Assembly (NCBI GenBank): GCA_902477755.1
Contig: CABSIK010000004.1
Location: forward strand, 62,001-126,000
DNA length: 64,000 bases
Reading direction: 5' to 3'
DNA from: an uncultured Clostridia bacterium
GTDB taxonomy: Bacteria > Bacillota > Clostridia > Lachnospirales > Anaerotignaceae
In this document: positions 56,501 to 64,000 of the stretch, in pieces
Layout: each line of letters begins with the position of its first letter
Position numbering within the stretch: position 1 is the stretch's first letter
Translations under genes and position numbers: made by a program
The notes under the pieces: model-generated
Seen by the model: only the letters and a program-made list of their open reading frames with translations
The model's database searches: none
What the model was told of the DNA's origin: nothing

Positions 56501-58111
56501 TTGAAGAAAAGTAAGTGGATTCCGCTTTTATTGACGCTGATCATCTGGGCGGGAATGTATTATTATTATCTGCCGGCGCTGAATATCCACAGCAACGAAA
56601 GCTGGATGTTCTTTGTGGCAATGATTGTTGTAGCACTGGTTATCAATTTCTGGACAATCGCCAAAACATTGTTTTTCCATAAAGAAAGTCAGTGGGAGAG
56701 CAATCCGGTGCTGAAAAAATTGCTGTATATCCCTTTGGCACTGGTGGTCATTTATGGGGTAGGGGTGCTTCTGTCTTCCCCCATTCTGCGGGCTTCTGCC
56801 TACAGCTCTTTGCTGACAGTGCAGACCGGTGACTTTGCTGAAGATATTCACGAAGTCAACTACAGCCAGATTCCCATTCTGGACAGTGATTCCGCAGCGA
56901 AACTGGCAGAACGTGAAATGGGCTCCATGGTGGATATGGTTTCCCAGTACGAAGTCAGTGATTACTACAACCAGATTAATCTGAACAGTAAGCCTGTTCG
57001 TGTGACACCACTGGAATATGGGGATCTCATCAAGTGGCTTACAAACAGAGATACAGGCGTTCCTGCCTACATGAATATTGACATGACCACACAGGATGTG
57101 GAACTGGTGAAGCTGCCGGAGGGACAGGGCATCAAGTATTCTCCCTTTGAACACTTCGGACGGAATCTGTACCGTTATGTGCGTTTCCGTTATCCCACAG
57201 CTATGATCCGCAGCAGCAATTTTGAGGTGGACGACAATGGCGTGCCTTACTGGGTATGCTCCGTGGAAACAAAGACCATCGGCCTTTTTGGCGGTACGGA
57301 TATTCAGGGGGCAATTCTGGTGAACGCTGCCACAGGGGAACACGCTTATTATGATGTGGAAGATGTGCCTCAGTGGGTGGATAAGGTTTATGACGCGGAA
57401 CTGCTGGTGGAACAGTATGACTATTACGGCACTTTGCAGAACGGCTTTATCAACAGCAAATTCGGGCAGAAAGGTTGTTTGCAGACCACAGAAGGCTATA
57501 ACTACGTTGCCCTGAACGACGACGTGTGGGTATATACCGGTGTCACATCCATCGGCGGTGACGAATCCATCGTTGGTTTTGTACTCATGAACAGCCGCAC
57601 CAAGGAAACCAATTATTATCAGATTTCCGGTGCCAAAGAAATCTCCGCCATGGCTTCTGCCGAAGGGGAAGTGCAGCATCTGGGTTATACGGCAACATTC
57701 CCGATTCTGCTGAATATTGCTGATGAACCAACCTACTTCCTTTCTCTGAAAGATGCGGCAGGTCTGGTAAAGAAATACGCCATGGTTAATATCGAGAAAT
57801 ATCACATTGTTGCTATTGGGGATACGGTGGCAGATTGTGAAAAGGTTTACCGTAATCTTATGGCAAACAGCGGTATCAATGTGGCGCCTTCGGGAGGCGG
57901 CACAACGGCAGAGGGAACCATTACTTTGCTGAAAGACATTGTTGCCGAAGGCAACACCTATTATTATCTGATGCTGGAAGGCAGAGAGGAGCTCTTTGCC
58001 GTGAAAGCCGCTGACCATCTGGAAGTGCTGAAAAAACAAGTGGGCAGCACAGTGAAACTGGAATATGTAACAGAAACAGACGGTACTTGTACCGTGACCA
58101 GTCTGCAATAA
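56501..58111 (+). CDS. Large membrane protein of unknown function
   Basis: A 536-aa protein. Three membrane helices lie in the first 120 residues (IPLLLTLIIWAGMYYYYL, WMFFVAMIVVALVINFWTIA and LLYIPLALVVIYGVGVLLSS), then a large domain, probably extracellular, of about 400 residues with repeated Tyr-rich strands (YNYVALNDDVWVYTGVTSIGGDESIVGF) and a final small beta-type part (GTITLLKDIVAEGNTYYYLML). I do not recognise a family with certainty. TTG 56501 is the start, nine bases after GAGAGGAG. It is divergent from mecA and ends at a terminator. Confidence 0.7.
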   Translation: MKKSKWIPLLLTLIIWAGMYYYYLPALNIHSNESWMFFVAMIVVALVINFWTIAKTLFFHKESQWESNPVLKKLLYIPLALVVIYGVGVLLSSPILRASAYSSLLTVQTGDFAEDIHEVNYSQIPILDSDSAAKLAEREMGSMVDMVSQYEVSDYYNQINLNSKPVRVTPLEYGDLIKWLTNRDTGVPAYMNIDMTTQDVELVKLPEGQGIKYSPFEHFGRNLYRYVRFRYPTAMIRSSNFEVDDNGVPYWVCSVETKTIGLFGGTDIQGAILVNAATGEHAYYDVEDVPQWVDKVYDAELLVEQYDYYGTLQNGFINSKFGQKGCLQTTEGYNYVALNDDVWVYTGVTSIGGDESIVGFVLMNSRTKETNYYQISGAKEISAMASAEGEVQHLGYTATFPILLNIADEPTYFLSLKDAAGLVKKYAMVNIEKYHIVAIGDTVADCEKVYRNLMANSGINVAPSGGGTTAEGTITLLKDIVAEGNTYYYLMLEGREELFAVKAADHLEVLKKQVGSTVKLEYVTETDGTCTVTSLQ

Positions 58112-58123
58112 CCAACAGAAAAG

Positions 58124-58161
58124 CGGGAGGGACTTATAAAACGGGTCGCCTCCTGTTTTTT
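58124..58161 (+). terminator. Terminator after the large membrane protein
   Basis: CGGGAGG pairs with CCTCCTG (one wobble), followed by six T. Confidence 0.7.
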
Positions 58162-58228
58162 ATGGTGCGGACAAAGGTGTATTCGACAAAAGAAATCCTT
58201 ACAAATCAATGAAAATCCACCCCTTTTG

Positions 58229-58257
58229 TTGACACTTGCCCTGGAAGAATGTAAAAT
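58229..58257 (+). promoter_or_regulatory. Promoter of the LysM gene
   Basis: TTGACA, a 17-bp spacer and TAAAAT, 76 bases before the start codon. Confidence 0.7.
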
Positions 58258-58333
58258 AAATAAGATGTAAAACAACTAAGCAGAAAACTCGTATGCAAAA
58301 AAAACAGGAAAAAACTGTCTTTGGAGGTATCAT

Positions 58334-59461
58334 ATGGAAGAAAAAGATAAACTGGAAAATGGCAGCCAGGGCCGCAGTATGAGCGATGCGGATAAAGAGT
58401 ATTACGCAGATTTGTATAATGACCTGCCCAAAGAAGTGCAGGATATTTTGATGCAGACACATCCTCTTATGGGCCGTGCCAATGAGGATACAGAAGCGGC
58501 AGCATACCGCACCAGACGCCCCCAGCGTGAAGATGTGGAAGAAGTGAAGGAAGCAAGAATGCAGCAGGTAAGCTCCGAGATCAATGAGATCAAACGGGCA
58601 CCCCAGCAGGAAGGCGACCCTACACGCTATGTGTCCCGCCGCGCAAGAAATATGGAGAGCGAATTTGCTGAAAGCCCCAGAGGCTCCGTGGCAGAAGATG
58701 ATTATAACGAGGATATCCAGTATGTGAGCGTGATGCCTGCACGGAAAAAATCCAGAATCATGGAAGAAGTGACCATCCAGACATCTGCCCCTCAGAAATC
58801 CGGCGTGAAGAAGAAAAAACAGAAAAAAGAACGGGAAGAAATGCCTTTCTCTGATATGGAGCGTTTTGGTGATCGTCCCCGTTATGAAGACATTGACTTT
58901 GAAGAACGTGCAAAACAGGAACACCTGGACAGCCTCTATGACGATGATTATGATGATTACAGAGGCGGCAAAGGCGGTAAATTGCCTATGATTCTGGGCA
59001 TTGTTGGTCTGGTGCTCATTATTTTCCTGATCTTCAAGACAGTGACACTGTCCAGCCAGCTGGAAGAAGCACAGCAGAAAGTGACAGAAACACAGGATCT
59101 GAACGAAAAATATGAACAGGTTCAGCTGGAAAAAATGCAGCTGCAGGAAGAACTGGATGCACTGAAAAATCCTGATGGCACTGCATCTGAAGAAACTGGA
59201 GACAGCGATGCTGATTCTTCCACCACTACTACTGAAAGTGGATCTTCTACTACAAGCGGCTCTGCTGCAACAGGCAGCACTTCTGGCACTTCCAGCAGTG
59301 GAACAAAAGATTATACAGTACAGCAGGGTGATACCCCTTGGACGATGGCACAGAAATTCTATGGCAACGGTGCTGAATATACAAAAATTCTGGAAGCAAA
59401 CGGCTTGACAGAAAACGCAAATATCCAGCCCGGTGATGTACTGAAAATCCCCGCAGCATAA
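58334..59461 (+). CDS. Single-pass membrane protein with C-terminal LysM domain
   Basis: A 375-aa protein in four parts: a charged cytoplasmic region of about 215 residues (with KKKKQKKEREE and DDDYDDYRGGKGGK), one membrane helix (LPMILGIVGLVLIIFLIF), a coiled coil (SSQLEEAQQKVTETQDLNEKYEQVQLEKMQLQEELDAL), a Ser/Thr/Gly-rich linker, and one LysM domain (YTVQQGDTPWTMAQKFYGNGAEYTKILEANGL...IQPGDVLKIP) that should bind peptidoglycan. The long acidic-basic inner part suggests it links the cytoplasm to the wall. TTTGGAGGTATCAT precedes the ATG. It leads into rho after 40 bases. Confidence 0.85.
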   Translation: MEEKDKLENGSQGRSMSDADKEYYADLYNDLPKEVQDILMQTHPLMGRANEDTEAAAYRTRRPQREDVEEVKEARMQQVSSEINEIKRAPQQEGDPTRYVSRRARNMESEFAESPRGSVAEDDYNEDIQYVSVMPARKKSRIMEEVTIQTSAPQKSGVKKKKQKKEREEMPFSDMERFGDRPRYEDIDFEERAKQEHLDSLYDDDYDDYRGGKGGKLPMILGIVGLVLIIFLIFKTVTLSSQLEEAQQKVTETQDLNEKYEQVQLEKMQLQEELDALKNPDGTASEETGDSDADSSTTTTESGSSTTSGSAATGSTSGTSSSGTKDYTVQQGDTPWTMAQKFYGNGAEYTKILEANGLTENANIQPGDVLKIPAA

Positions 59462-59501
59462 TGGCGTAACCACATAGCTTGCGGCACAAAGGAGTCAGGT
59501 A

Positions 59502-60902
59502 ATGATGGAAAAGGAAATACTGGAACAGAAAACCCTGATGGAACTTAGAAAAATGGCAAAGGAAATGGGACTTGGTCCCATTTCCGCCTTAAAAAAAGGC
59601 GAGCTTATGGCAAGAATCCAAGAAAAACAGTCACAATCCTCTGCGAAAAATGTCGAGGATGTGGCTGTTTGTGGTTTTTCTGAAGAAACAACGCAGATAC
59701 CAAAGGAAGAAATGGCGCAGCCGGAAAACAATGAACGCCTTCAGCGAGAAACCCCAGAGCACCAGGAACAGGGGGAAGGCATTCTGGAAGTCATGGCAGA
59801 TGGCTTTGGCTTTTTGAGAACAGAAAACTTCCTGCCGGGAACAGGGGACATTTATGTTTCTCCCTCCCAGATTCGCCGTTTTCGGCTGAAAACTGGGGAT
59901 GCCATCAAAGGCATCCTCCGTCCGGCAAGAGAAGGCGAGAAATTCGGCGCTCTGATTTTTGTAAAGACTGTCAATGGTGATCGACCTGACGTGGCGGCAA
60001 GACGCCCTAATTTTGAGGAACTGACCCCCATTTATCCAGAGGAAAAACTTCGTCTGGAAACAGGTGCGGAGGATTTGACAGGACGCATCATCGACCTCAT
60101 TGCCCCCATTGGCAAAGGCCAGAGGGGGATGATTGTTGCGCCGCCAAAAGTGGGGAAAACCATGCTTTTGACACAGGTGGCAAACGCTATCACCCAGAAC
60201 CATAAGGAAGTCCACCTCATTGTGCTCCTCATTGACGAACGTCCAGAGGAAGTGACGGACATCCAGCGTTCCATTGAAGGGGAAAATGTGGAAATCGTCT
60301 ATTCCACCTTCGACCAGCAGCCGGAACACCATAAACGGGTGACGGAAATGGTGCTGGAGCGGGCAAAACGCATGGTGGAGCAGGGGAAAGACCTTGTGAT
60401 TCTCTTGGATAGCCTCACAAGACTGGCAAGAGCCTATAACCTCACCATTCCACCCAGCGGCAGAACACTGTCTGGCGGTCTTGACCCAGCAGCGCTGTAT
60501 ATGCCCAAGCGCTTCTTCGGTGCAGCCCGTAACATCGAAGGCGGCGGCAGCCTTACCATATTGGCATCTGCTTTGGTGGATACAGGCAGCAAAATGGATG
60601 AAGTGGTATTTGAGGAATTTAAGGGCACCGGCAATATGGAATTGGTGCTGGATAAAAAACTGGCAGAACGCCGTATTTTCCCTGCGGTGGACATTATCAA
60701 GTCCGGTACCAGACGGGAAGATAAGCTGCTGAGCCCTGCGGAAATGGATTGCAACTACACCCTGCGGCGCATGGCGGCATCCATGACAGCAATGGAGATG
60801 ACACAGGGTTTTTATGACCTGATGCATAAAACGAAAACAAATGCGGAATTTGTGGAACGTCTGCCCATCTGGGAAAAACAGCTTGGCAGAGGGGACGCTT
60901 AA
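59502..60902 (+). CDS. rho: Transcription termination factor Rho
   Basis: RNA-dependent ATPase that ends transcription and limits readthrough. The 466-aa protein has the N-terminal helical domain (LMELRKMAKEMGLGPISALKKGELMARIQ), a charged insert, the RNA-binding cold-shock fold (GILEVMADGFGFLR, DIYVSPSQIRRFRLKTGD) and the ATPase with Walker A APPKVGKT at 213-220, then DSLTRLARAYN and SGGLDPAALYMPKRFFGAARNIE. AAAGGAGTCAGGTA precedes the ATG. It is followed by rpmE, an order common in Clostridia. Confidence 0.97.
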   Translation: MMEKEILEQKTLMELRKMAKEMGLGPISALKKGELMARIQEKQSQSSAKNVEDVAVCGFSEETTQIPKEEMAQPENNERLQRETPEHQEQGEGILEVMADGFGFLRTENFLPGTGDIYVSPSQIRRFRLKTGDAIKGILRPAREGEKFGALIFVKTVNGDRPDVAARRPNFEELTPIYPEEKLRLETGAEDLTGRIIDLIAPIGKGQRGMIVAPPKVGKTMLLTQVANAITQNHKEVHLIVLLIDERPEEVTDIQRSIEGENVEIVYSTFDQQPEHHKRVTEMVLERAKRMVEQGKDLVILLDSLTRLARAYNLTIPPSGRTLSGGLDPAALYMPKRFFGAARNIEGGGSLTILASALVDTGSKMDEVVFEEFKGTGNMELVLDKKLAERRIFPAVDIIKSGTRREDKLLSPAEMDCNYTLRRMAASMTAMEMTQGFYDLMHKTKTNAEFVERLPIWEKQLGRGDA

Positions 60903-60941
60903 AAAAACAGCGAAAAATGGCGGTATTTTCAGGAAAAGCTG

Positions 60942-60970
60942 TTGCAATCCCGAAAAAACTATGCTATAAT
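60942..60970 (+). promoter_or_regulatory. Promoter of rpmE
   Basis: TTGCAA, a 17-bp spacer and TATAAT, 64 bases before the start. Confidence 0.8.
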
Positions 60971-61034
60971 ACCCACGTTGTCTTTAAATAATTTCGGATT
61001 ATTGATCAACAAATTAGAGAATGAGGTGAAAAAA

Positions 61035-61238
61035 ATGAGAGAAGGAATCCATCCCGATTACAAACAGGTGACAGTAAAATGCAACTGTGGCAACGAATTC
61101 GTAACAGGCTCCACAAAAGATGAAATCAGAGTCGAAGTTTGCTCCAAATGTCATCCTTTCTACACAGGCAGCCAGAAAATGCTGCTGGAAGCAGGCGGCC
61201 GCGTAGAAAAATTCAACAAAAAATACGGCAGAAAATAA
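61035..61238 (+). CDS. rpmE: 50S ribosomal protein L31, zinc type
   Basis: A 67-aa ribosomal protein. Four cysteines (C16, C18, C36, C39) mark the zinc-binding (C+) form, used when zinc is sufficient. The end SQKMLLEAGGRVEKFNKKYGRK is typical. GAGGTGAAAAAA precedes ATG 61035. It has its own strong promoter and terminator. Confidence 0.97.
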   Translation: MREGIHPDYKQVTVKCNCGNEFVTGSTKDEIRVEVCSKCHPFYTGSQKMLLEAGGRVEKFNKKYGRK

Positions 61239-61251
61239 TCAAGAAACACGT

Positions 61252-61286
61252 AAAAGGGCTGGGCAAATTTGTCCGCCCTTTTTTTC
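61252..61286 (+). terminator. Terminator after rpmE
   Basis: AAAAGGGC pairs with GCCCTTTT, with an inner GGGCAAA/TTTGTCC stem, then T-run. Confidence 0.85.
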
Positions 61287-61370
61287 GCAACAAGGCAAAT
61301 ATTTGTTGTTTGCCCTGCTGCGAAAGGAAGGGGTTTTTGCGTGTCTTTTTGACAGAAAGGAGGAAAAACC

Positions 61371-62282
61371 ATGAAACGAACGAATATCGGCGGTCAGGCT
61401 GTCATCGAAGGCGTTATGATGCGCGGCAAGAAGGTGTATGCCATGGCTGTTCGCAATCCCGAGGGTGGGATTACCATAGAGAAAAAAGAATGGGGCGGTC
61501 TGGGCAGAAAAGGGATTTTTCGCCTGCCTATTTTCCGCGGTGTGGCGGCTTTTGTGGATTCATTGGTGACAGGCACCCGTATTTTGATGCGCTCTGCGGA
61601 AATCGCTGGGGAAGATTGGACAGAGGAAGCGGAGCCTTCCAAGTTTGAGAAATTTTTGCAGGAGAAGCTGGGTGACCGCATGAATGACATCATCATTTAT
61701 TGCAGTGTAGGCTTTTCCCTGATTTTGGGTATGCTGCTGTTTTTCCTGCTGCCTGTGTGGCTGGGAAACTTCTTCAAAACCATGGTGCCGACTTGGGCAT
61801 TGGGTGTCATTGAAGGGCTCATCCGTATTGCCATTTTCCTGCTGTATCTGTTCGGCATCTCCCGAATGAAGGAGATCCATCGGGTATTCCAGTACCATGG
61901 TGCGGAGCATAAAACCATCAATTGTTTTGAAAGCGAAAAAGAACTGACAGTGGAAAACGTCATTCCCTGCACCAGACTTCATAAACGGTGCGGCACCAGT
62001 TTCCTGTTGTTCGTTATGATTATCAGTATGGTGGTATTTTTCTTTGTGCGGACAGACGATTTCCTGCTGCGTCTGGTGACCAGAATCATTCTGGTGCCTG
62101 TCATTGCAGGTATTTCTTATGAAGTCATCCGCTGGGCAGGCAACTCCAACAGCAAACTGGTGGCACTCATCAGTTACCCCGGTCTGTGCCTGCAAAAGAT
62201 CACCACGGCAGAGCCTGACCCGGATCAAATCGAAACGGCGATTGCTGCCATGAAAGGGGTTCTGGAAGATGAACCAGAATAA
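61371..62282 (+). CDS. DUF1385 family membrane protein
   Basis: A 303-aa protein of the DUF1385 family: N-terminal NIGGQAVIEGVMMRGKKVYAMAVRNPEGGI, then about four to five membrane helices (LILGMLLFFLLPVWLG, IRIAIFLLYLFGIS, FLLFVMIISMVVFFF), and the signature VFQYHGAEHKTINCFE followed by CTRLHKRCGTSFLL. The His-rich conserved motif suggests a metal or catalytic site, but the function is unknown. AAAGGAGGAAAAACC precedes the ATG. It overlaps prmC by 14 bases; the rpmE-DUF1385-prmC-prfA order is conserved in Clostridia. Confidence 0.9.
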   Translation: MKRTNIGGQAVIEGVMMRGKKVYAMAVRNPEGGITIEKKEWGGLGRKGIFRLPIFRGVAAFVDSLVTGTRILMRSAEIAGEDWTEEAEPSKFEKFLQEKLGDRMNDIIIYCSVGFSLILGMLLFFLLPVWLGNFFKTMVPTWALGVIEGLIRIAIFLLYLFGISRMKEIHRVFQYHGAEHKTINCFESEKELTVENVIPCTRLHKRCGTSFLLFVMIISMVVFFFVRTDDFLLRLVTRIILVPVIAGISYEVIRWAGNSNSKLVALISYPGLCLQKITTAEPDPDQIETAIAAMKGVLEDEPE

Positions 62283-63138
62283 GACAGTCAGCCAATGGCT
62301 GCAAACAGGAAAAGAAACGCTGGCGGCGGCAGGGAGAGAAAATCCGCGGATGGATGCGGAACTGCTGCTGGAAAAAGTCACAGGTATGAACAAAATCCAG
62401 CGTATGACAGAAGGACAAACCATATTGGACGAAAAAGCGGCGGAGGAATACGCCGCTTTTCTGGATGAAAGAGCAAAAGGCCGCCCTCTCCAGTACATTC
62501 TGGGGGAATGGGAGTTCATGGGACTGCCTTTTTCCGTGGGGGAAGGGGTGCTCATTCCACGGGCAGATACGGAAATCCTTGTGGAAACCATATTGGAAAC
62601 AGGGGAAAAAGAATCTCTCCGCCGTGGGCTGGACATCGGCACCGGAACGGGATGCATCCCCATTTGTCTGGAAAAGCTGGGGAATATGGACATGACTGCT
62701 GTGGACATCAGCCCCAAAGCTTTGGCTTTTGCCAGAGAAAACAACGAAAAAAATCAGACCCATGTGGATTTTGTGGAAAGCGACTTGTTCACAGCTTTGT
62801 CGGACAGTCTTTTTCCCTTGGATTTTATCGTGTCCAATCCCCCTTACATTCCGGCAGCAGACTGCGAGGAGCTTATGACGGAAGTACGGGATTTTGAGCC
62901 CAGAAACGCATTGGACGGCGGAAAAGACGGTCTGGATTTTTATAGAAAAATCGTAGCAGAAGCCCCTGCGCGCCTTAGGGATGGGGGCTGGCTGTTTTTT
63001 GAAATTGGATATGACCAGCGAGAAGCGCTCTTTGCCCTGATGGAGGAAGCAGGATTTACATCTGTGGAATGTCGTCAGGACTTGGCAGGGCTGGATCGCG
63101 TGGTCTTTGGACAGAAGAAGGAGGAGCCTCATGTTTGA
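62269..63138 (+). CDS. prmC: Peptide chain release factor N5-glutamine methyltransferase
   Basis: Methylates the Gln of the GGQ motif in release factors. The 289-aa protein has an N-terminal helical domain (AELLLEKVTGMNKIQRM), the SAM site LDIGTGTGCIPICLEKL and the catalytic NPPY at residues 190-193. It overlaps the gene before it by 14 bases and the start of its substrate gene prfA by eight bases, so enzyme and substrate are made together. Confidence 0.95.
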   Translation: MNQNKTVSQWLQTGKETLAAAGRENPRMDAELLLEKVTGMNKIQRMTEGQTILDEKAAEEYAAFLDERAKGRPLQYILGEWEFMGLPFSVGEGVLIPRADTEILVETILETGEKESLRRGLDIGTGTGCIPICLEKLGNMDMTAVDISPKALAFARENNEKNQTHVDFVESDLFTALSDSLFPLDFIVSNPPYIPAADCEELMTEVRDFEPRNALDGGKDGLDFYRKIVAEAPARLRDGGWLFFEIGYDQREALFALMEEAGFTSVECRQDLAGLDRVVFGQKKEEPHV

Positions 63139-64000
63139 CCGATTGGCGGAAATTGAACAGAAGTATATGGATTTGGCAGATCAGGTCAACGACCCTGAAA
63201 TCATTGCCAACCAGAGCCAGTGGCGGAAACTGATGAAGGAATACAGCGATATGACACCCATTGTGGAGGCATATCGGGAATACGAAAAAGTGAAAGCATC
63301 CATTGCAGAAGAGCTGGAACTTTTGGAGGATAAACTGGATGATGATTTCCGGGAACTGGTGAAGGAAGAACTGGCGGAAAACAAAGAACGTCTGGAGGAA
63401 CTGCAAAAGGAAATCACCATTTTGCTGATTCCCAAAGACCCCAATGACGAGAAAAACGTTATTGTGGAAATTCGCGGCGGCGCAGGCGGTGACGAAGCGG
63501 CGCTTTTTGCGGCAGACCTGTTCCGTATGTACACCCGTTATGCGGAACGGAGAAAATGGAAAATCGAAGTCATGAACGCCAGCGAAAGCGATTTGGGGGG
63601 CTATAAGGAAATTTCCTTTATGATTACCGGACAGGGGGCATACTCCCGTTTGAAATACGAAAGCGGCGTACACCGTGTACAGCGTATCCCTGCCACAGAA
63701 AGCGGCGGCAGAATCCATACCTCTACGGTTACAGTGGCGGTACTGCCCGAAGCGGAAGAAGTGGACGTGCATATCGACATGAACGACGTTCGCGTGGATG
63801 TATTCCGTGCCTCCGGCAACGGCGGTCAGTGCGTCAACACCACAGACTCTGCTGTCCGTATGACCCATATCCCCACAGGCATTGTGGTATCCTGTCAGAA
63901 CGAAAAATCTCAGCTGAAGAATAAAGAACAGGCGTTGAAGGTACTCTATGCCCGTGTGTATGAACGGGAACGTCAGGCACATGACGCGGCCATCTCCGCA
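63131..64000 (+). CDS. prfA: Peptide chain release factor 1 (partial, runs off the window)
   Basis: Recognises UAA and UAG stop codons. The 290 codons seen cover the N-terminal helical domain (MFDRLAEIEQKYMDLADQVNDPEII), the codon-reading motif PAT at 187-189 and the catalytic GGQ at 231-233 in SGNGGQCVNTTDSAVR. The reading frame is open to the last base; about 65 residues are missing. AAGGAGGAGCCTC precedes the ATG, inside prmC. Confidence 0.96.
   Translation, partial: MFDRLAEIEQKYMDLADQVNDPEIIANQSQWRKLMKEYSDMTPIVEAYREYEKVKASIAEELELLEDKLDDDFRELVKEELAENKERLEELQKEITILLIPKDPNDEKNVIVEIRGGAGGDEAALFAADLFRMYTRYAERRKWKIEVMNASESDLGGYKEISFMITGQGAYSRLKYESGVHRVQRIPATESGGRIHTSTVTVAVLPEAEEVDVHIDMNDVRVDVFRASGNGGQCVNTTDSAVRMTHIPTGIVVSCQNEKSQLKNKEQALKVLYARVYERERQAHDAAISA

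Overview
The window reads as a chromosomal segment of a spore-forming, anaerobic Gram-positive bacterium of the class Clostridia, most like a gut Lachnospirales (an Anaerotignum-type organism would fit, but that is a guess). Reasons: AAGGAGG-type ribosome sites almost everywhere, TTG and GTG starts, sporulation genes (yabP, yabQ, cwlD), the dnaG-rpoD-trmK-nif3 and mazG-hup-rqcP-yabP-yabQ-divIC gene orders, an oxygen-sensitive class III ribonucleotide reductase, a probable NfnAB transhydrogenase and a membrane pyrophosphatase. No prophage, integrase, transposase or CRISPR array is visible. It is mostly a conserved core region with dense, short operons.

Layout. 0-10 kb: prpE phosphatase, an XRE regulator, two small membrane proteins, dgt, then the replication/sigma block dnaG, rpoD, trmK, nif3-like and a uridine-kinase-like gene. 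10-16 kb: RNase P RNA, carbonic anhydrase, an HMCES/YedK-type protein, a metallo-hydrolase, an amidase, a CatA-like acetyltransferase between two copies of a non-coding repeat, an NTF2-like protein and an AI-2E-type permease. 16-25 kb: gltX, a C39 peptidase, the serine operon serC-serA-DUF1015, and a LysR regulator divergent from an EamA exporter. 25-35 kb: cwlD, a DEAD-like helicase, DUF1292, a secreted phosphodiesterase, a TPP riboswitch with thiW-thiD, an LCP ligase and a T-box with metNIQ. 35-45 kb: GNAT, dUTPase, nrdDG behind two NrdR-like boxes, glpK, a glyoxalase-II-like hydrolase, two membrane proteins and nfnAB. 45-50 kb: the mazG to divIC operon, a tRNA operon (Met, Glu, Val) that runs into three tandem tRNA-Val-like units, an ECF substrate-binding component and mntP. 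50-64 kb: a PAP2 phosphatase, an AEC permease, hppA behind a structured leader, DUF2461, mecA, an unknown membrane protein, a LysM protein, rho, rpmE, a DUF1385 protein, prmC and the start of prfA.

How the genes work together: dgt, dUTPase and nrdDG set dNTP pools; serA, serC and the DUF1015 gene form a serine unit; thiW and thiD salvage the thiamin pyrimidine under TPP control; metNIQ imports methionine under T-box control; rpmE, prmC and prfA serve translation. The most unusual items are not proteins: (1) a 111-bp tandem repeat after tRNA-Val in which each unit looks like a decayed tRNA-Val followed by a T-run; (2) a dispersed repeat of about 180 bp (four long copies, one truncated, one diverged) whose stems show compensatory changes between copies; (3) a riboswitch-like leader before hppA; (4) a hairpin-rich 170-nt stretch beside one repeat copy; and (5) a terminator-like hairpin containing the ribosome site of yabP.
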